Shown: positions 47,919-57,257, counted from the stretch's first letter. The stretch is 64,000 nucleotides of DNA from an uncultured Poribacteria bacterium (GCA_951828515.1 OX639992.1:2334217-2398216); one strand, 5' to 3'. Numbers and translations: made by a program. The notes: a model not told the origin generated them from the letters alone.

Positions 47919-48268
47919 GGAAAATCTCCTGATTTAAGAATAGACGAATGGCTAACACGCATCAATAGTTTGACATTAAGTGCGTAAGAAATTGATATCG
48001 CGCTGCATCACATCTCAACTTTAGTCATTGTCGTAAATATCCAAAGTTGCCACCTAAGCAAAACAACACGAAATTAAATCCATAAATCTTATTAAGATAA
48101 ATGTATTTAATTTTTTATTAATAATATTATTGTTTTAATAAGATAATAATATGATTCATGAAATAATGCCAGATAAAAGCAGCGCTGTTTATAAGATGGC
48201 AACTTGGGTTAAATAGGAAAAAAATCGTCAATGAGGAAAATGAATAATCTATATCACTATTCAAAAAT

Positions 48269-48297
48269 TTGACAAATTCTTCGTTTTATGCTATACT
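48269..48297 (+). promoter_or_regulatory. Consensus sigma70 promoter for rpe
   Basis: TTGACA (48269-48274), 17 bp, TATACT (48292-48297). Transcription would start near 48304. Upstream, 47919-48268 is A/T-rich with no gene seen. Confidence 0.85.
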
Positions 48298-48364
48298 ATT
48301 AACGGTTTCATTTGCAAGCCTACCTTATAAAAAGCACAGTAATTTCGACACTGGGAGTGGTATC

Positions 48365-49093
48365 TTGTCTGTTGTAAATACAACGTTTTCAGAACCGTCT
48401 GTCCACATCGCGCCATCTGTGATGTGTGCGGACTTATGCAACTTGGAAACGGATATTCAGGAATTAGAAGATGCTGGCATCAGCATGCTACATTTTGACT
48501 TAATGGACGCGCATTTTGTCCCGAATATGCCGATCGGACTTGCACTTATTCAACAATTACGCGCAAAGACAGACTGTGCTTTTGACATTCACCTCATGGT
48601 AGAAAACAACGATTTCTTTGTTGACGCGGTCGCTGAAATTGGTGTTCAGCAGATAGCCGTTCACGTTGAGTCAGCAACGCATCTCGATAGAACGTTGTCT
48701 CTTATTCAAGCACACGGGATCAAGGCGGGAGCCGCTCTCAACCCAGCAACACCGCTCTCTGCAGTGGCTTATGTTCTGGAACGGCTCGATTTTGTGCTGA
48801 TTATGACGGTGAATCCAGGGTTTGCGGGACAGAAGTTAGTACCAGCGACCCTCCGAAAAATAGCGGAATGTCGTGCCTTTTTGAGCGAACGCGATGTCGA
48901 TCTACCTATTGAGGTTGATGGAAACGTGAGTTTTGAAAATATCCCCAAAATGGTATCCGCAGGCGCGGATATCTTGGTCGGCGGAACCAGTAGCGTTTTT
49001 CAAAAATCGGGGTCCCGGCTTGAGAACCTTCAAAGGGCACAGAAAGCGATTGCACTCGGACTCGCAGGACGTGAAGGTGGGCAGTGGGCGTAG
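48365..49093 (+). CDS. rpe: Ribulose-phosphate 3-epimerase
   Basis: A TIM-barrel epimerase of the pentose phosphate pathway (ribulose-5-P to xylulose-5-P). Motifs: IAPSVMCADLCNLE, HFDLMDAHFVPN, DIHLMVENND, VNPGFAGQKLVP, EVDGNVSFENIP and GGTSSVFQ. The frame is open back to 48269, but that TTG is inside the -35 box, so translation must begin later. TTG 48365, after GGGAGTGG, gives 242 residues. MDAH replaces the usual MDGH. Confidence 0.9.
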   Translation: MSVVNTTFSEPSVHIAPSVMCADLCNLETDIQELEDAGISMLHFDLMDAHFVPNMPIGLALIQQLRAKTDCAFDIHLMVENNDFFVDAVAEIGVQQIAVHVESATHLDRTLSLIQAHGIKAGAALNPATPLSAVAYVLERLDFVLIMTVNPGFAGQKLVPATLRKIAECRAFLSERDVDLPIEVDGNVSFENIPKMVSAGADILVGGTSSVFQKSGSRLENLQRAQKAIALGLAGREGGQWA

Positions 49094-49120
49094 GTACTCC
49101 TTCAAGGGACGTTCTTCGTA

Positions 49121-49158
49121 AAAACCCATCTGACCGAACCGCAAGGTAAATTAAAAGT
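49121..49158 (+). repeat. Short end of the RBS-type repeat before the dehydrogenase
   Basis: CCATCTGACCGAACCGCAAGG then TAAATTAAAAGT and ATG: AAGG is 12 nt from the start codon. (The first piece spans 49126-49146.). Confidence 0.8.
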
Positions 49159-50214
49159 ATGGAAGCGCTTGTTCTTCATGGAATCGGAGATTTACGGTTA
49201 GAACAAATTCCAGTGCCATCTCTCGCTGAAGGGGAAGTGCGCGTCCGAATTGGGTTCTGTGGGGTCTGTGGTTCCGATATTCCGAGAATCTTTGTCAAAG
49301 GTACCTATAGTTTTCCAACGGTTTGTGGGCACGAGTTCGCTGGTGTTGTGGATACATGTGGTCCTGGGGTTGAAGATTTCGCACCAGGAGATCCTGTCGT
49401 CGTCTTTCCATTGGTCTGGTGTGGTACGTGTCCGGCGTGTGAACAAGGGAAATATGTCCAATGTCATGATTATGACTATCTCGGTTCACGCAGCGATGGT
49501 GCCTTCGCTGAATTTGTGGTCGCGCCGACAGCGAATTTAATACCTGTGCCGCACGGAGTGACGCTGGAAGAGGCATCGATGACAGAACCTGCCGCAGTCG
49601 CACTGCACGCACTCCGTCGTGTTGAAATCTCGCTTGCTGGAAAGGTAGTCGCTATCTTCGGTGCCGGACCGATCGGGTTAATGGTAGCACAATGGGCGCG
49701 GATAATGGGCGCGGCGGAGGTCCTTCTTTTTGACATTATTACGGAGAAATTGGAACTGGCAAAACGGCTCGGTTTCGACAAAGTTTTCAACAGCGCGACT
49801 GAAGAGCCTATTGAAGTCGTGAATGCACGGACTCATGAAAAGGGCGCGCATGTTTGTATTGAGGCTGCGGGGGTCCCTGATACCTATCGGAATGCGCTCG
49901 GAAGTGTTGGACGCGGAGGGAGTGTCGTTTTACTCGGAAATCCGGATGCAGATGTGACACTACCGGCAGCTCTTATTTCGCAATTAATGCGGCGTGAGGT
50001 GTCTATCTTTGGAACTTGGAATTCCGATTACAGCGCGGCAGGTAACGATGATGACTGGCGGACTGTCCTCCAAGCGATTGCCGCTGGTATGCTAACGCTT
50101 ACGCCTCTAATAACGCACAAAGTTCCACTGGTTGAGAGTACTGACATGTTACATAGGATGCGAGATAAAAGCGAATTTTACGCGAAAGTCTTAATTCATC
50201 CCGCTTCGCAGTGA
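49159..50214 (+). CDS. Zinc-dependent medium-chain dehydrogenase (polyol type)
   Basis: 351 residues. GFCGVCGSDIPRIF (catalytic Zn Cys), VCGHEFAGVV (His/Glu), CGTCPACEQGKYVQC (four Cys of the structural zinc) and FGAGPIGLMVAQWAR (NAD fold). Closest pattern is galactitol-1-phosphate or sorbitol dehydrogenase; substrate uncertain. It follows rpe by 65 bp, which suggests sugar or polyol use. Start set by the repeat-derived AAGG. Confidence 0.87.
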   Translation: MEALVLHGIGDLRLEQIPVPSLAEGEVRVRIGFCGVCGSDIPRIFVKGTYSFPTVCGHEFAGVVDTCGPGVEDFAPGDPVVVFPLVWCGTCPACEQGKYVQCHDYDYLGSRSDGAFAEFVVAPTANLIPVPHGVTLEEASMTEPAAVALHALRRVEISLAGKVVAIFGAGPIGLMVAQWARIMGAAEVLLFDIITEKLELAKRLGFDKVFNSATEEPIEVVNARTHEKGAHVCIEAAGVPDTYRNALGSVGRGGSVVLLGNPDADVTLPAALISQLMRREVSIFGTWNSDYSAAGNDDDWRTVLQAIAAGMLTLTPLITHKVPLVESTDMLHRMRDKSEFYAKVLIHPASQ

Positions 50215-50340
50215 TAACGAGCATTTTGTTTTATTTAACTCCCTCAATCCCTCTTATCAGCGGGACTTTAAGAGGAAATACGTAAGTCCTAAAAGTGTTC
50301 CTCTTCGGATAAACTCAAAACTCGTAGCTCGTAATGTAAT

Positions 50341-50411
50341 GGAGAGCGGACTTAAGGGGCGCGCGTCAAAATCGAAACGCAGGTTATTTAACCGCAAGGT
50401 AAAATTAAAAA
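50341..50411 (+). repeat. Diverged RBS-type repeat before the second dehydrogenase
   Basis: Begins with a variant TCGTAATGTAATGGAGAG, ends AACCGCAAGG and TAAAATTAAAAA directly before ATG, again 12 nt. The gap 50215-50340 also carries a CGTAAGTCCT MITE end near 50281. Confidence 0.75.
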
Positions 50412-51470
50412 ATGAAAGCGGCTATACTTGAAAGTCTTGATAATTTAAGTGTGAAAGAGGTACCTGAACCCGAAATTGACGATGACGCCGCTTTGCTGCG
50501 CGTTGAAGCCGTCAGTATATGTGGCTCTGATGTCCGTATTCTCCATCACGGAAATCCAAGAGTCAAACCACCCACCATCATTGGACATGAGAATTCCGGT
50601 GTCATTGTTAAGACAGGCAAAAATGTGACGCGCGTCAAAGAAGGCGATCGCGTTTCAATCGGTGCCGATGTCCCCTGCGGGCAGTGTCATTGGTGCCGAG
50701 ATGGACTCGGAAACAACTGCGACATCAACTACGCCATCGGCTACCAAATCCCCGGTGCTTTCGCACAATATATGAAACTGCCACGCCTCGTTTTGGAGGA
50801 GGGACCGGTTACACCCTTCGATACGACGCTGAGTTTTGATGAAGCCGCACTTGCTGAACCGCTCGCGTGTGCTATCAACGGGCTTGAGCTCGTTAACATG
50901 TCTCTTGGAAAGACCGTCGTCATCATTGGTCTTGGACCGATTGGGTGTATGATGATTGACCTCGCTCGGGTTATGGGTGCGACGCAGGTGATTGGTATAC
51001 AACGCAGCAAACTCCGAATGGAAATTGCAAAGTTCTATGAAGCAGACGCTTATATCGCTTCCGAAGAGGAAGACGTGATTCAGAGATGCAAGGAGGAAAC
51101 GGGAGGCGAGGGACCCGATATCGTCGTTACTACATGTGCTTCTGTTGAGGCACACGAACAAGCAGTTGAAATGGTAGCGCACCGGGGATACGTCAATCTG
51201 TTTGGTGGACTACCAAAGACCATGCGTCCGATGAGTGTCCTCTCCAATGTTATCCACTATAAAGAATGTTTTGTCACAGGTTCACACGGCTGTGTACCGC
51301 GCCACCATGAGTTAGCAGTCCGACTCCTTGAGAAGGGATTGGTGCGTGTGAAACCGCTCATTACACATCATTTTCCACTTGTTGAGATCGGCGAAGCTTT
51401 TGAAGCAATGGAATCCCGACAAGGGATGAAGATCATGATTCACCCACATCAGGAGGAGGAGAGTACGTAA
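50412..51470 (+). CDS. Zinc-dependent medium-chain dehydrogenase (threonine/sorbitol type)
   Basis: 352 residues. Motifs: SICGSDVRILHHG, IIGHENSGVIVK, CGQCHWCRDGLGNNC (structural zinc) and IGLGPIGCMMIDLAR (NAD). Related to threonine and polyol dehydrogenases. Distinct from its neighbour in sequence, so not a recent duplicate. Its stop overlaps the apt start (TAATG), suggesting co-translation. Confidence 0.87.
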   Translation: MKAAILESLDNLSVKEVPEPEIDDDAALLRVEAVSICGSDVRILHHGNPRVKPPTIIGHENSGVIVKTGKNVTRVKEGDRVSIGADVPCGQCHWCRDGLGNNCDINYAIGYQIPGAFAQYMKLPRLVLEEGPVTPFDTTLSFDEAALAEPLACAINGLELVNMSLGKTVVIIGLGPIGCMMIDLARVMGATQVIGIQRSKLRMEIAKFYEADAYIASEEEDVIQRCKEETGGEGPDIVVTTCASVEAHEQAVEMVAHRGYVNLFGGLPKTMRPMSVLSNVIHYKECFVTGSHGCVPRHHELAVRLLEKGLVRVKPLITHHFPLVEIGEAFEAMESRQGMKIMIHPHQEEEST

Positions 51471-51985
51471 TGCACGATTTTTCGAGTTTTATTCGAGAAG
51501 TACCCGACTTTCCGAAACCGGGTATTCTATTTAAAGACATCACACCGCTTATAGGAAATGCAAATGCATTTCAGAGGGTGCTTGATGAGTTCGCGCTCCG
51601 TTATAAATCTGAGACGATTGATGTTGTTGCTGGAACTGAGGCGCGCGGGTTCGTTTTCGGTACCGCACTCGCATATCGGTTTGGGGTTGGTTTTGTCCCT
51701 ATCCGAAAAAAAGGTAAATTGCCTTACGATACGCACGAAGCTACTTATAATCTTGAATACGGGAGTGATACGCTTGAAATTCATCGGGACGCGTTTCCGA
51801 AACACAGCAGGGTCCTGTTATGTGATGATCTCTTAGCAACTGGAGGGACCCTTTCTGCATCGGTCGATCTCATTGAAAAACTGGGAGGTAATATCATGAG
51901 TATTGCTGTTTTGATTGAGTTGACCGAGCTCAACGGCAGGGAGAAAATTCCAAACCACGATGTTTTTTCGCTCATTAAATATTAG
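51470..51985 (+). CDS. apt: Adenine phosphoribosyltransferase
   Basis: Makes AMP from adenine and PRPP (purine salvage). FPKPGILFKDITPLI and ARGFVFGTALAYRFG are family signatures; VLLCDDLLATGGTLSA is the PRPP loop. 171 residues, normal length. GGAGGAGAG precedes the ATG. Confidence 0.95.
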   Translation: MHDFSSFIREVPDFPKPGILFKDITPLIGNANAFQRVLDEFALRYKSETIDVVAGTEARGFVFGTALAYRFGVGFVPIRKKGKLPYDTHEATYNLEYGSDTLEIHRDAFPKHSRVLLCDDLLATGGTLSASVDLIEKLGGNIMSIAVLIELTELNGREKIPNHDVFSLIKY

Positions 51986-51996
51986 GATTAATACAT

Positions 51997-52069
51997 GCGC
52001 CTGTAGCTCAGGGGATAGAGCAGGGGCTTCCTAAGCCTCGTGTCGGGGGTTCGATTCCTCCCAGGCGCG
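51997..52069 (+). tRNA. tRNA-Arg (anticodon CCT)
   Basis: Full cloverleaf: acceptor GCGCCTG/CAGGCGC, D stem GCTC/GAGC, anticodon stem GGGGC/GCCTC with loop TTCCTAA, T arm GGGGG-TTCGATT-CCTCC, discriminator G. CCA not encoded. It reads AGG codons. It starts 12 bp after apt. Confidence 0.97.
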
Positions 52070-52138
52070 TTTTTAACGGAGCCGCACCCTGGAGAGAATC
52101 GCCAAGCTGTGAGTGACGAAAAACCGCAGACGCTACTA

Positions 52139-52249
52139 TAGCCCGTAACGCAGTGGAGGGGTTTTTGCTTGGGTATTTCCCCTAGATCTACGGGAAATAA
52201 CATCAAAATTTCCAATCTACTTCAACGAACCGCAAGGAATAATTAAAAA
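52139..52249 (+). repeat. Dispersed RBS-type repeat before secD
   Basis: AGCCCGTAACGCAGTGGAGG, then GTTTTTGCTTGGGTATTTCC, TAGATCTACGGGAAAT and finally AACCGCAAGGAATAATTAAA before ATG. AAGG is 12 nt from the secD start. Starts about 70 bp after the tRNA. Confidence 0.85.
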
Positions 52250-54196
52250 ATGTACAGATTCAGTATCTGGAAAATAGTTTTAATCTTCGGGGTCTTTCTG
52301 TTTTCCGTACTATACCTCATTCCTACCCCGGACGACTTCTATAATCCGTTGTACGGAAACCTACCGCTCTGGATGCAGGAGAAACTCCCACCCTTTGAAG
52401 TTACTGAAGAAAACGCTTTGAGGGTGAGTCTTGCAGATGTCGAGTACCCCGAAGGAATCAATTTCCAGGATGCAACCTTTGAACTTCAGGATGTCTTCCG
52501 AGTCCACTTAAGGAAACTCGAACTTGAGGAGACGCGTGATTACGAATTTGATACCACTGAAGCACGCGAATTTTATGTTCGGCTCATCTCCGAGAAGGCA
52601 CTTCAGAACCCACGCACAACACTTGACGATTTGCACCTATACGGTAGCCTCCCAACCGTCCTTCGGCGGCTCATACCCGAGAACCGATTGAAGTTGGGAT
52701 TGGACCTCAAGGGGGGTGTCCATCTCGTCCTTGAGGTGGATTTGGAAACCTCCAAAACAGAGTTGCTTCGTGAACACACCCTTTCGATCCCCGAACGACT
52801 TCGCGCAGACGATGTTTTATGTCGAGAAGTTGAACAGGTAGAGGGACAAGACACACTAAACGTATTCGTCGGGATCCCTTCCAGACTCCGGTCGGATGCG
52901 AATGAAAAGACAAAATATCTGGAAAAAGCCCAAGGTCTCCTCAATGAAATCGAATTTTTTGAAGACGCACAGGTGAGTACCGAAACAGAGACACAGTCTA
53001 CATATCAGATAACACTCAGCGAACGAGGTATTCAGCGGTATAGCGAACAAGCGATTGAGCAGGTGCTTATTGTTTTGCGGAATCGCGTTGATGCATTCGG
53101 CGTTTCAGAACCCTCTATCCGACGAGAGGCGAATCATCCAAGAATCATCGTTGAACTCCCAGGTGCCAAAGACTCCTCGAAGCCTTTACAAATCGTTAAG
53201 ACCATGGGCAGGCTCGAGTTTAAACTTGTTAGAAAATCACCGACTGGTGGAAGTTTGTGGAGTGGAACTGCTGATACACCGCCACCGGACAATATCCCCG
53301 ATGATAGTGAAGTCCGCTATCACTACGAAACCGGCAACTGGTACGTGCTGGAAAGCCCTGTTCTCCTGAGTGGCGACCGTATTAACGATGCTGGACCCTC
53401 TACAGGCAGAACCAGTTTTGATATTGTCGTTTCAATGAGTTTTGATAGTGTCGGCAGACGCAAATTCGCTCAGGTCACGGGTGATCATATTGGTGAACAT
53501 TTGGCGATTCTCCTTGACGGTAGAGTGCAATCTGCACCTGTCATCCAAGACCAGATTGTTGGAAACGCTATTATTCAAGGAAACTTCACCTATGAAGAAG
53601 CGAGTTACCTTGCCAATATCCTGAAGGCAGGGGCGTTTCCTGTGGGTGTCCAGATCGCTGAGGAACGCACCGTCGGTCCCACGCTTGGGCAAGAATCCAT
53701 TAACGATGGCGTTCTTGCTGCACTCATTGGGTTGGGCGGCGTTCTTATTTTCATGGTGATTTACTACCGCTTATCTGGAATTGTTGCGATTACTGCTCTC
53801 GTCTTTAATATGCTCATCATCCTTGGGGCATTGGCAGGCTTCGGTGCCGCGTTGACGCTTCCGGGTATCGCTGGGCTTGTTCTGACTATCGGTATGTCTG
53901 TTGATGCGAATGTGCTAATCTTCGAGCGAATTCGCGAGGAATTGCGAACTGGCAAAACCGTCTGGTCGGCTATCACAAGCGGTTATCAGCGCGCATTTAT
54001 AACGATTTTAGATGCCAACCTTACAACATTCTTTACCGCACTTGTCCTCTATCATTTCGGGACGGGTCCGATTAAAGGATTTGCGGTAACGCTCGGTATC
54101 GGTATTCTCGCGAGTATGTTCACGGCGATTATTGTCACACGTGAGATATACGGCTTGACAATTGGAAATAGGGACGTGCAGAAACTCAGCATTTGA
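52250..54196 (+). CDS. secD: Protein translocase subunit SecD
   Basis: SecD with SecF pulls exported proteins through the SecYEG channel using the proton gradient. 648 residues: one N-terminal helix (KIVLIFGVFLFSVLYLIP), LKLGLDLKGGVHLVLEVD, the large periplasmic domain, GNAIIQGNFTYEEASYLA and VGPTLGQESINDGVLAALIG, and five C-terminal helices with GMSVDANVLIFERIREELR. Full length. secF follows after a 255-bp repeat-filled gap. Confidence 0.96.
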   Translation: MYRFSIWKIVLIFGVFLFSVLYLIPTPDDFYNPLYGNLPLWMQEKLPPFEVTEENALRVSLADVEYPEGINFQDATFELQDVFRVHLRKLELEETRDYEFDTTEAREFYVRLISEKALQNPRTTLDDLHLYGSLPTVLRRLIPENRLKLGLDLKGGVHLVLEVDLETSKTELLREHTLSIPERLRADDVLCREVEQVEGQDTLNVFVGIPSRLRSDANEKTKYLEKAQGLLNEIEFFEDAQVSTETETQSTYQITLSERGIQRYSEQAIEQVLIVLRNRVDAFGVSEPSIRREANHPRIIVELPGAKDSSKPLQIVKTMGRLEFKLVRKSPTGGSLWSGTADTPPPDNIPDDSEVRYHYETGNWYVLESPVLLSGDRINDAGPSTGRTSFDIVVSMSFDSVGRRKFAQVTGDHIGEHLAILLDGRVQSAPVIQDQIVGNAIIQGNFTYEEASYLANILKAGAFPVGVQIAEERTVGPTLGQESINDGVLAALIGLGGVLIFMVIYYRLSGIVAITALVFNMLIILGALAGFGAALTLPGIAGLVLTIGMSVDANVLIFERIREELRTGKTVWSAITSGYQRAFITILDANLTTFFTALVLYHFGTGPIKGFAVTLGIGILASMFTAIIVTREIYGLTIGNRDVQKLSI

Positions 54197-54207
54197 TGGT
54201 TATGGGT

Positions 54208-54451
54208 ATCAGCAGCCTGCAACAACGGCGCAGGCGACTCTTGAGAAGAACGCATCAAAGTTCAAACTCACGTTGTTTCTCCGCAAGGTATAATTAAATT
54301 CAGTTATCAGTCACAAGAGACTTCAGTTAACCGAAAATCTCTTAACTGGTGACTCAAAATCAGCAGCCTGCAACAACGGCGCAGGCGACTCTTGAGAAGA
54401 ACGCATCAAAGTTCAAACTCACGTTGTTTCTCCGCAAGGTATAATTAAAAT
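54208..54451 (+). repeat. 150-bp tandem duplication of the RBS-type repeat between secD and secF
   Basis: The 91 bp from ATCAGCAGCCTGCAACAACG to the ATAATTAAA tail occur at 54208 and again at 54358 with no difference that I can see. Between them is a TCAGTTATCAGTCACAAG-type simple repeat. Only the second copy leads into a gene: AAGG is 12 nt from the secF ATG. Confidence 0.9.
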
Positions 54452-55618
54452 ATGGAACTACTTAAAAATACAAACTTCGATTTTATTAGCAAACACCGAA
54501 CAGGCTTTGTCTTCTCAGCGGTAATCATCTCTATCGGTTTGGTTTTCCTCGTGATTCATCAAGGACCCAATTTCGGCATTGATTTCCGCGGCGGCGTTAA
54601 GATCCAAGCGAAGTTCAATAGGGCAGTCACTGAAGCCGAGTTACAAGCCAAACTCACTGAAGTTGGCTATGAACGGGTCAAGATCCAGGTAGATGCCAGC
54701 AATAATGAGGCATTCGTCTCTATGGGGCATCGTCCTGAATTTCAGCAGCAGTTGATTAATATCCCTATCATGACAGATCCAGGTGATACAACTGCTACCA
54801 GTCTTCAGGTGAGTCGTACTGCCCAGAAAGCGCATCTATTGGAGACGGGTGACACTGTCCAGCTCATTGATGGCAGTATGCAGCAACGCAATGAGATTGT
54901 CGCACGTGATGATGCTGCCGAAAATGGTGCAATTCAGTTGACGTTCGCAAAACCCTTCGGAATTGACTTGACTGAAAACGCCACTATTCAAGTCCAAGCA
55001 AGTGTTGGAAGAATTCTCACAGATGTTTTACTTGAGGGAGGAAACGGCTGGCAGGCACTCGCAGGCGGCGTCAATATCTCTGAAGTCGGACCGAGTGTCG
55101 GACGCGACCTTAAATTGGCGGCACTTTGGTCTGTGCTCGGTGCGATTGCGATCTTATTGCTGTATATCTCTTGGCGGTTTGAATTCCGTTTTGCCATCGG
55201 GGCAATCGCCGCACTTGTACACGATGTCCTCATTACCTTGGGCGTCTTTGCCGTTCTGTCAAAGGAGATTAATCTACCGACTGTTGCCGCGTTCCTCACG
55301 ATTATTGGCTATTCGCTCAACGATACAATCGTCGTCTTTGACCGGATTCGGGAAAATTCACAAACCCTGCGTGGCACTGACTATATTACAGTGTTGAACA
55401 GGAGCATCAATCAGTCGCTGAGTCGAACCGTTATTACATCTTTAACAACGCTATTTGTTGTTCTGGTTATCTTTCTCATCACCGGTTCAGGCGAGGAAAT
55501 TAACACCTTCGCCTTGGCACTCATCGTCGGTATATTCGTCGGTACATACTCTTCAGTATTCATCGCAAGTCCGATCCTGTATCTCTGGAATCGAGGACAA
55601 CAGCCAGCAGAAGCTTAA
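54452..55618 (+). CDS. secF: Protein translocase subunit SecF
   Basis: 388 residues. FGIDFRGGVKIQAKF, SEVGPSVGRDLKLAALWSV, AIAALVHDVLITLGVF, IGYSLNDTIVVFDRIRENS and LNRSINQSLSRTVITSL are SecF motifs; six helices. The first periplasmic loop is about 80 residues longer than usual (MTDPGDTTATSLQ to AIQLTFAKPFG). Confidence 0.96.
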   Translation: MELLKNTNFDFISKHRTGFVFSAVIISIGLVFLVIHQGPNFGIDFRGGVKIQAKFNRAVTEAELQAKLTEVGYERVKIQVDASNNEAFVSMGHRPEFQQQLINIPIMTDPGDTTATSLQVSRTAQKAHLLETGDTVQLIDGSMQQRNEIVARDDAAENGAIQLTFAKPFGIDLTENATIQVQASVGRILTDVLLEGGNGWQALAGGVNISEVGPSVGRDLKLAALWSVLGAIAILLLYISWRFEFRFAIGAIAALVHDVLITLGVFAVLSKEINLPTVAAFLTIIGYSLNDTIVVFDRIRENSQTLRGTDYITVLNRSINQSLSRTVITSLTTLFVVLVIFLITGSGEEINTFALALIVGIFVGTYSSVFIASPILYLWNRGQQPAEA

Positions 55619-55642
55619 CGTCAGTACTCTTCGACTACCGCT

Positions 55643-55664
55643 GGCGAGGTTTCCCAACCTCGCC
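55643..55664 (+). terminator. Hairpin after secF
   Basis: GGCGAGGTT-TCCC-AACCTCGCC, 9-bp perfect stem 25 bp past the stop. No clear T-run. A related GGCGAGGT...ACCTCGCC pair lies at 31165-31195. Confidence 0.5.
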
Positions 55665-55772
55665 CTGTCCGTGATTGACGGAGAATTTAATGTGATTTTG
55701 CCAGAGGCAAGTATATGTTTTAACGCTGTAACTTATCTGTGAGGTAGGTTGTCAAATTAATTGGGAAGTTGA

Positions 55773-56522
55773 ATGAGGATATTAGTCTTAAGCCCTTATA
55801 CAACAGGGCAAAAGTATAAGCCCGATAATCTCCTTCGGGGTGAAGATTGCGATTCACCTGAGCACCTTGCGCGGCGCATAAAAGAACTCTGTGGTTACAA
55901 CGATGAAGGTTGGTATCATGAGAGTCGAGACTACAGCGCGCCCGCTGGAGAGATGTTCACGGGACCTTTGAATACCCAGTTGCGGGCAGGATTAAAACAA
56001 ATTCGGGAACACGCACAATACGGGGAGACGACGCTTGATCTGTATTTTCCGTGGTATTTCTGCCGTGTTGATGGGCAAAAGAGTCCAGTTAACGAAGATG
56101 ACGTTATCGTGCCTTTTGATACGGCACCACTTCACGATCTTGAGGTATTAGAATTCGGTGGGAGTGGCACCCCTGAGCAGACGGTAGATTTAATCGAGAG
56201 TTACGACCTCGTTTTTTTGCTATTGAGACCAGACGATATTCTGTCACTCCAACGCGTTTTTGAGGTGGAGCGGGCGACAACGCTGATTTTCCTGCTTGCG
56301 AAAAGTCACAAACACGTTGTTAATGAGGACTTACCGAATCTCCATGTCGTTGAAACTGGAAGTGCTTTGCAGAAAAGCCTTCGCACCACAAATTGGGCGT
56401 TGAAAGGTGTCGTCCTGAGACGACTGTTTGAAGCCGCCTGTCGTGATGGCTTCGGTGTGTTTGAACAGGTCAAACAAGACCCTCAGCAGTTAATTGAAAT
56501 TGCACATAGTCAGCAGTCGTAA
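55773..56522 (+). CDS. DUF6884-like protein, first of a tandem pair
   Basis: 249 residues. Begins ILVLSPYTTGQKYKPDNL and shares with the next gene the order: KYKPDN/KYKPPNQ, AGEMFTGPLN, LRAGLKQIRE, EDDVIVPFD, YDLVFLLL, ALKGVVLRRL. The set resembles DUF6884/YaaA-like Rossmann proteins. The SCTG Cys motif of its neighbour is SPYTTG here and the SAGYGLL motif is replaced, so this copy may have lost a catalytic role. Family link is by pattern. Confidence 0.6.
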   Translation: MRILVLSPYTTGQKYKPDNLLRGEDCDSPEHLARRIKELCGYNDEGWYHESRDYSAPAGEMFTGPLNTQLRAGLKQIREHAQYGETTLDLYFPWYFCRVDGQKSPVNEDDVIVPFDTAPLHDLEVLEFGGSGTPEQTVDLIESYDLVFLLLRPDDILSLQRVFEVERATTLIFLLAKSHKHVVNEDLPNLHVVETGSALQKSLRTTNWALKGVVLRRLFEAACRDGFGVFEQVKQDPQQLIEIAHSQQS

Positions 56523-56529
56523 TCGATTT

Positions 56530-57222
56530 ATGCCCATATTGGTTATTACCTCTTGCACAGGTCGAAAAAAATATAAGCCTCCGAACCAACTTAACTATGA
56601 AGATTTTGCTTCACCGGAGCGTCTTCAGCAGCGAACAGCAGAGTTGAAGGATTTCAAAGTCCCTGCTACAGAGATGTACACCGGTCAACAACATTACTAC
56701 CTGAGGGCAGGATTGGAAGAAGTTCGGAAGGTTTATAGATCCCCGGTTGTTGATTTACATATTATTTCTGCTGGGTACGGATTACTTACTGAAGATGATG
56801 TTATTGTTCCTTACAACGTCACATTTTCAGGGCTTAACAAAAGCGATCTTTTAGCGCGTAGTAATAGTCTTCAACTCCACAAACACGTAGAAACTTTAAT
56901 CGCTGGTTACGACCTCGTTTTCTTCTTATTAGGTAGAGAATACGTCCAAGCGTTACAGCTTCCCTTTGAGGTTCCAGATACGGTTACCCAAATTTTTCTA
57001 CTTGGCACAGGATTTAAGAAAATGGTTCCTGATTCACCAAATGTCCATTTCGTTCCAGCTGGTAGCGATTTAGCACGTGAACTTGGGGTCGTGGGTGTTG
57101 CCCTTAAAGGGTTTGTATTCAAACGGTTGTGTGACGCTGTCTGTTGTGAAGGATTACAGAGTTTTGAAAAGGTTAGGCAGAATCCACAACTGATTCCTAA
57201 AATTGCGCTGGCTAACAGATAA
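56530..57222 (+). CDS. DUF6884-like protein, second of a tandem pair
   Basis: I start at ATG 56530, 7 bp after the previous stop; the frame extends to a TTG at 56494 but with repeat-like codons. 230 residues: ILVITSCTGRKKYKPP at the N-terminus, VDLHIISAGYGLLTEDD and VIVPYN in the middle, YDLVFFLLGREYV later. SCTxxK...SAGYGLL is the DUF6884/YaaA style of nucleotide-base-handling folds. True activity unknown. A sigma54 activator follows directly. Confidence 0.65.
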   Translation: MPILVITSCTGRKKYKPPNQLNYEDFASPERLQQRTAELKDFKVPATEMYTGQQHYYLRAGLEEVRKVYRSPVVDLHIISAGYGLLTEDDVIVPYNVTFSGLNKSDLLARSNSLQLHKHVETLIAGYDLVFFLLGREYVQALQLPFEVPDTVTQIFLLGTGFKKMVPDSPNVHFVPAGSDLARELGVVGVALKGFVFKRLCDAVCCEGLQSFEKVRQNPQLIPKIALANR

Positions 57223-57257
57223 AGATGACTTTGGATGTTGTAGAAGGACATGAAAAG

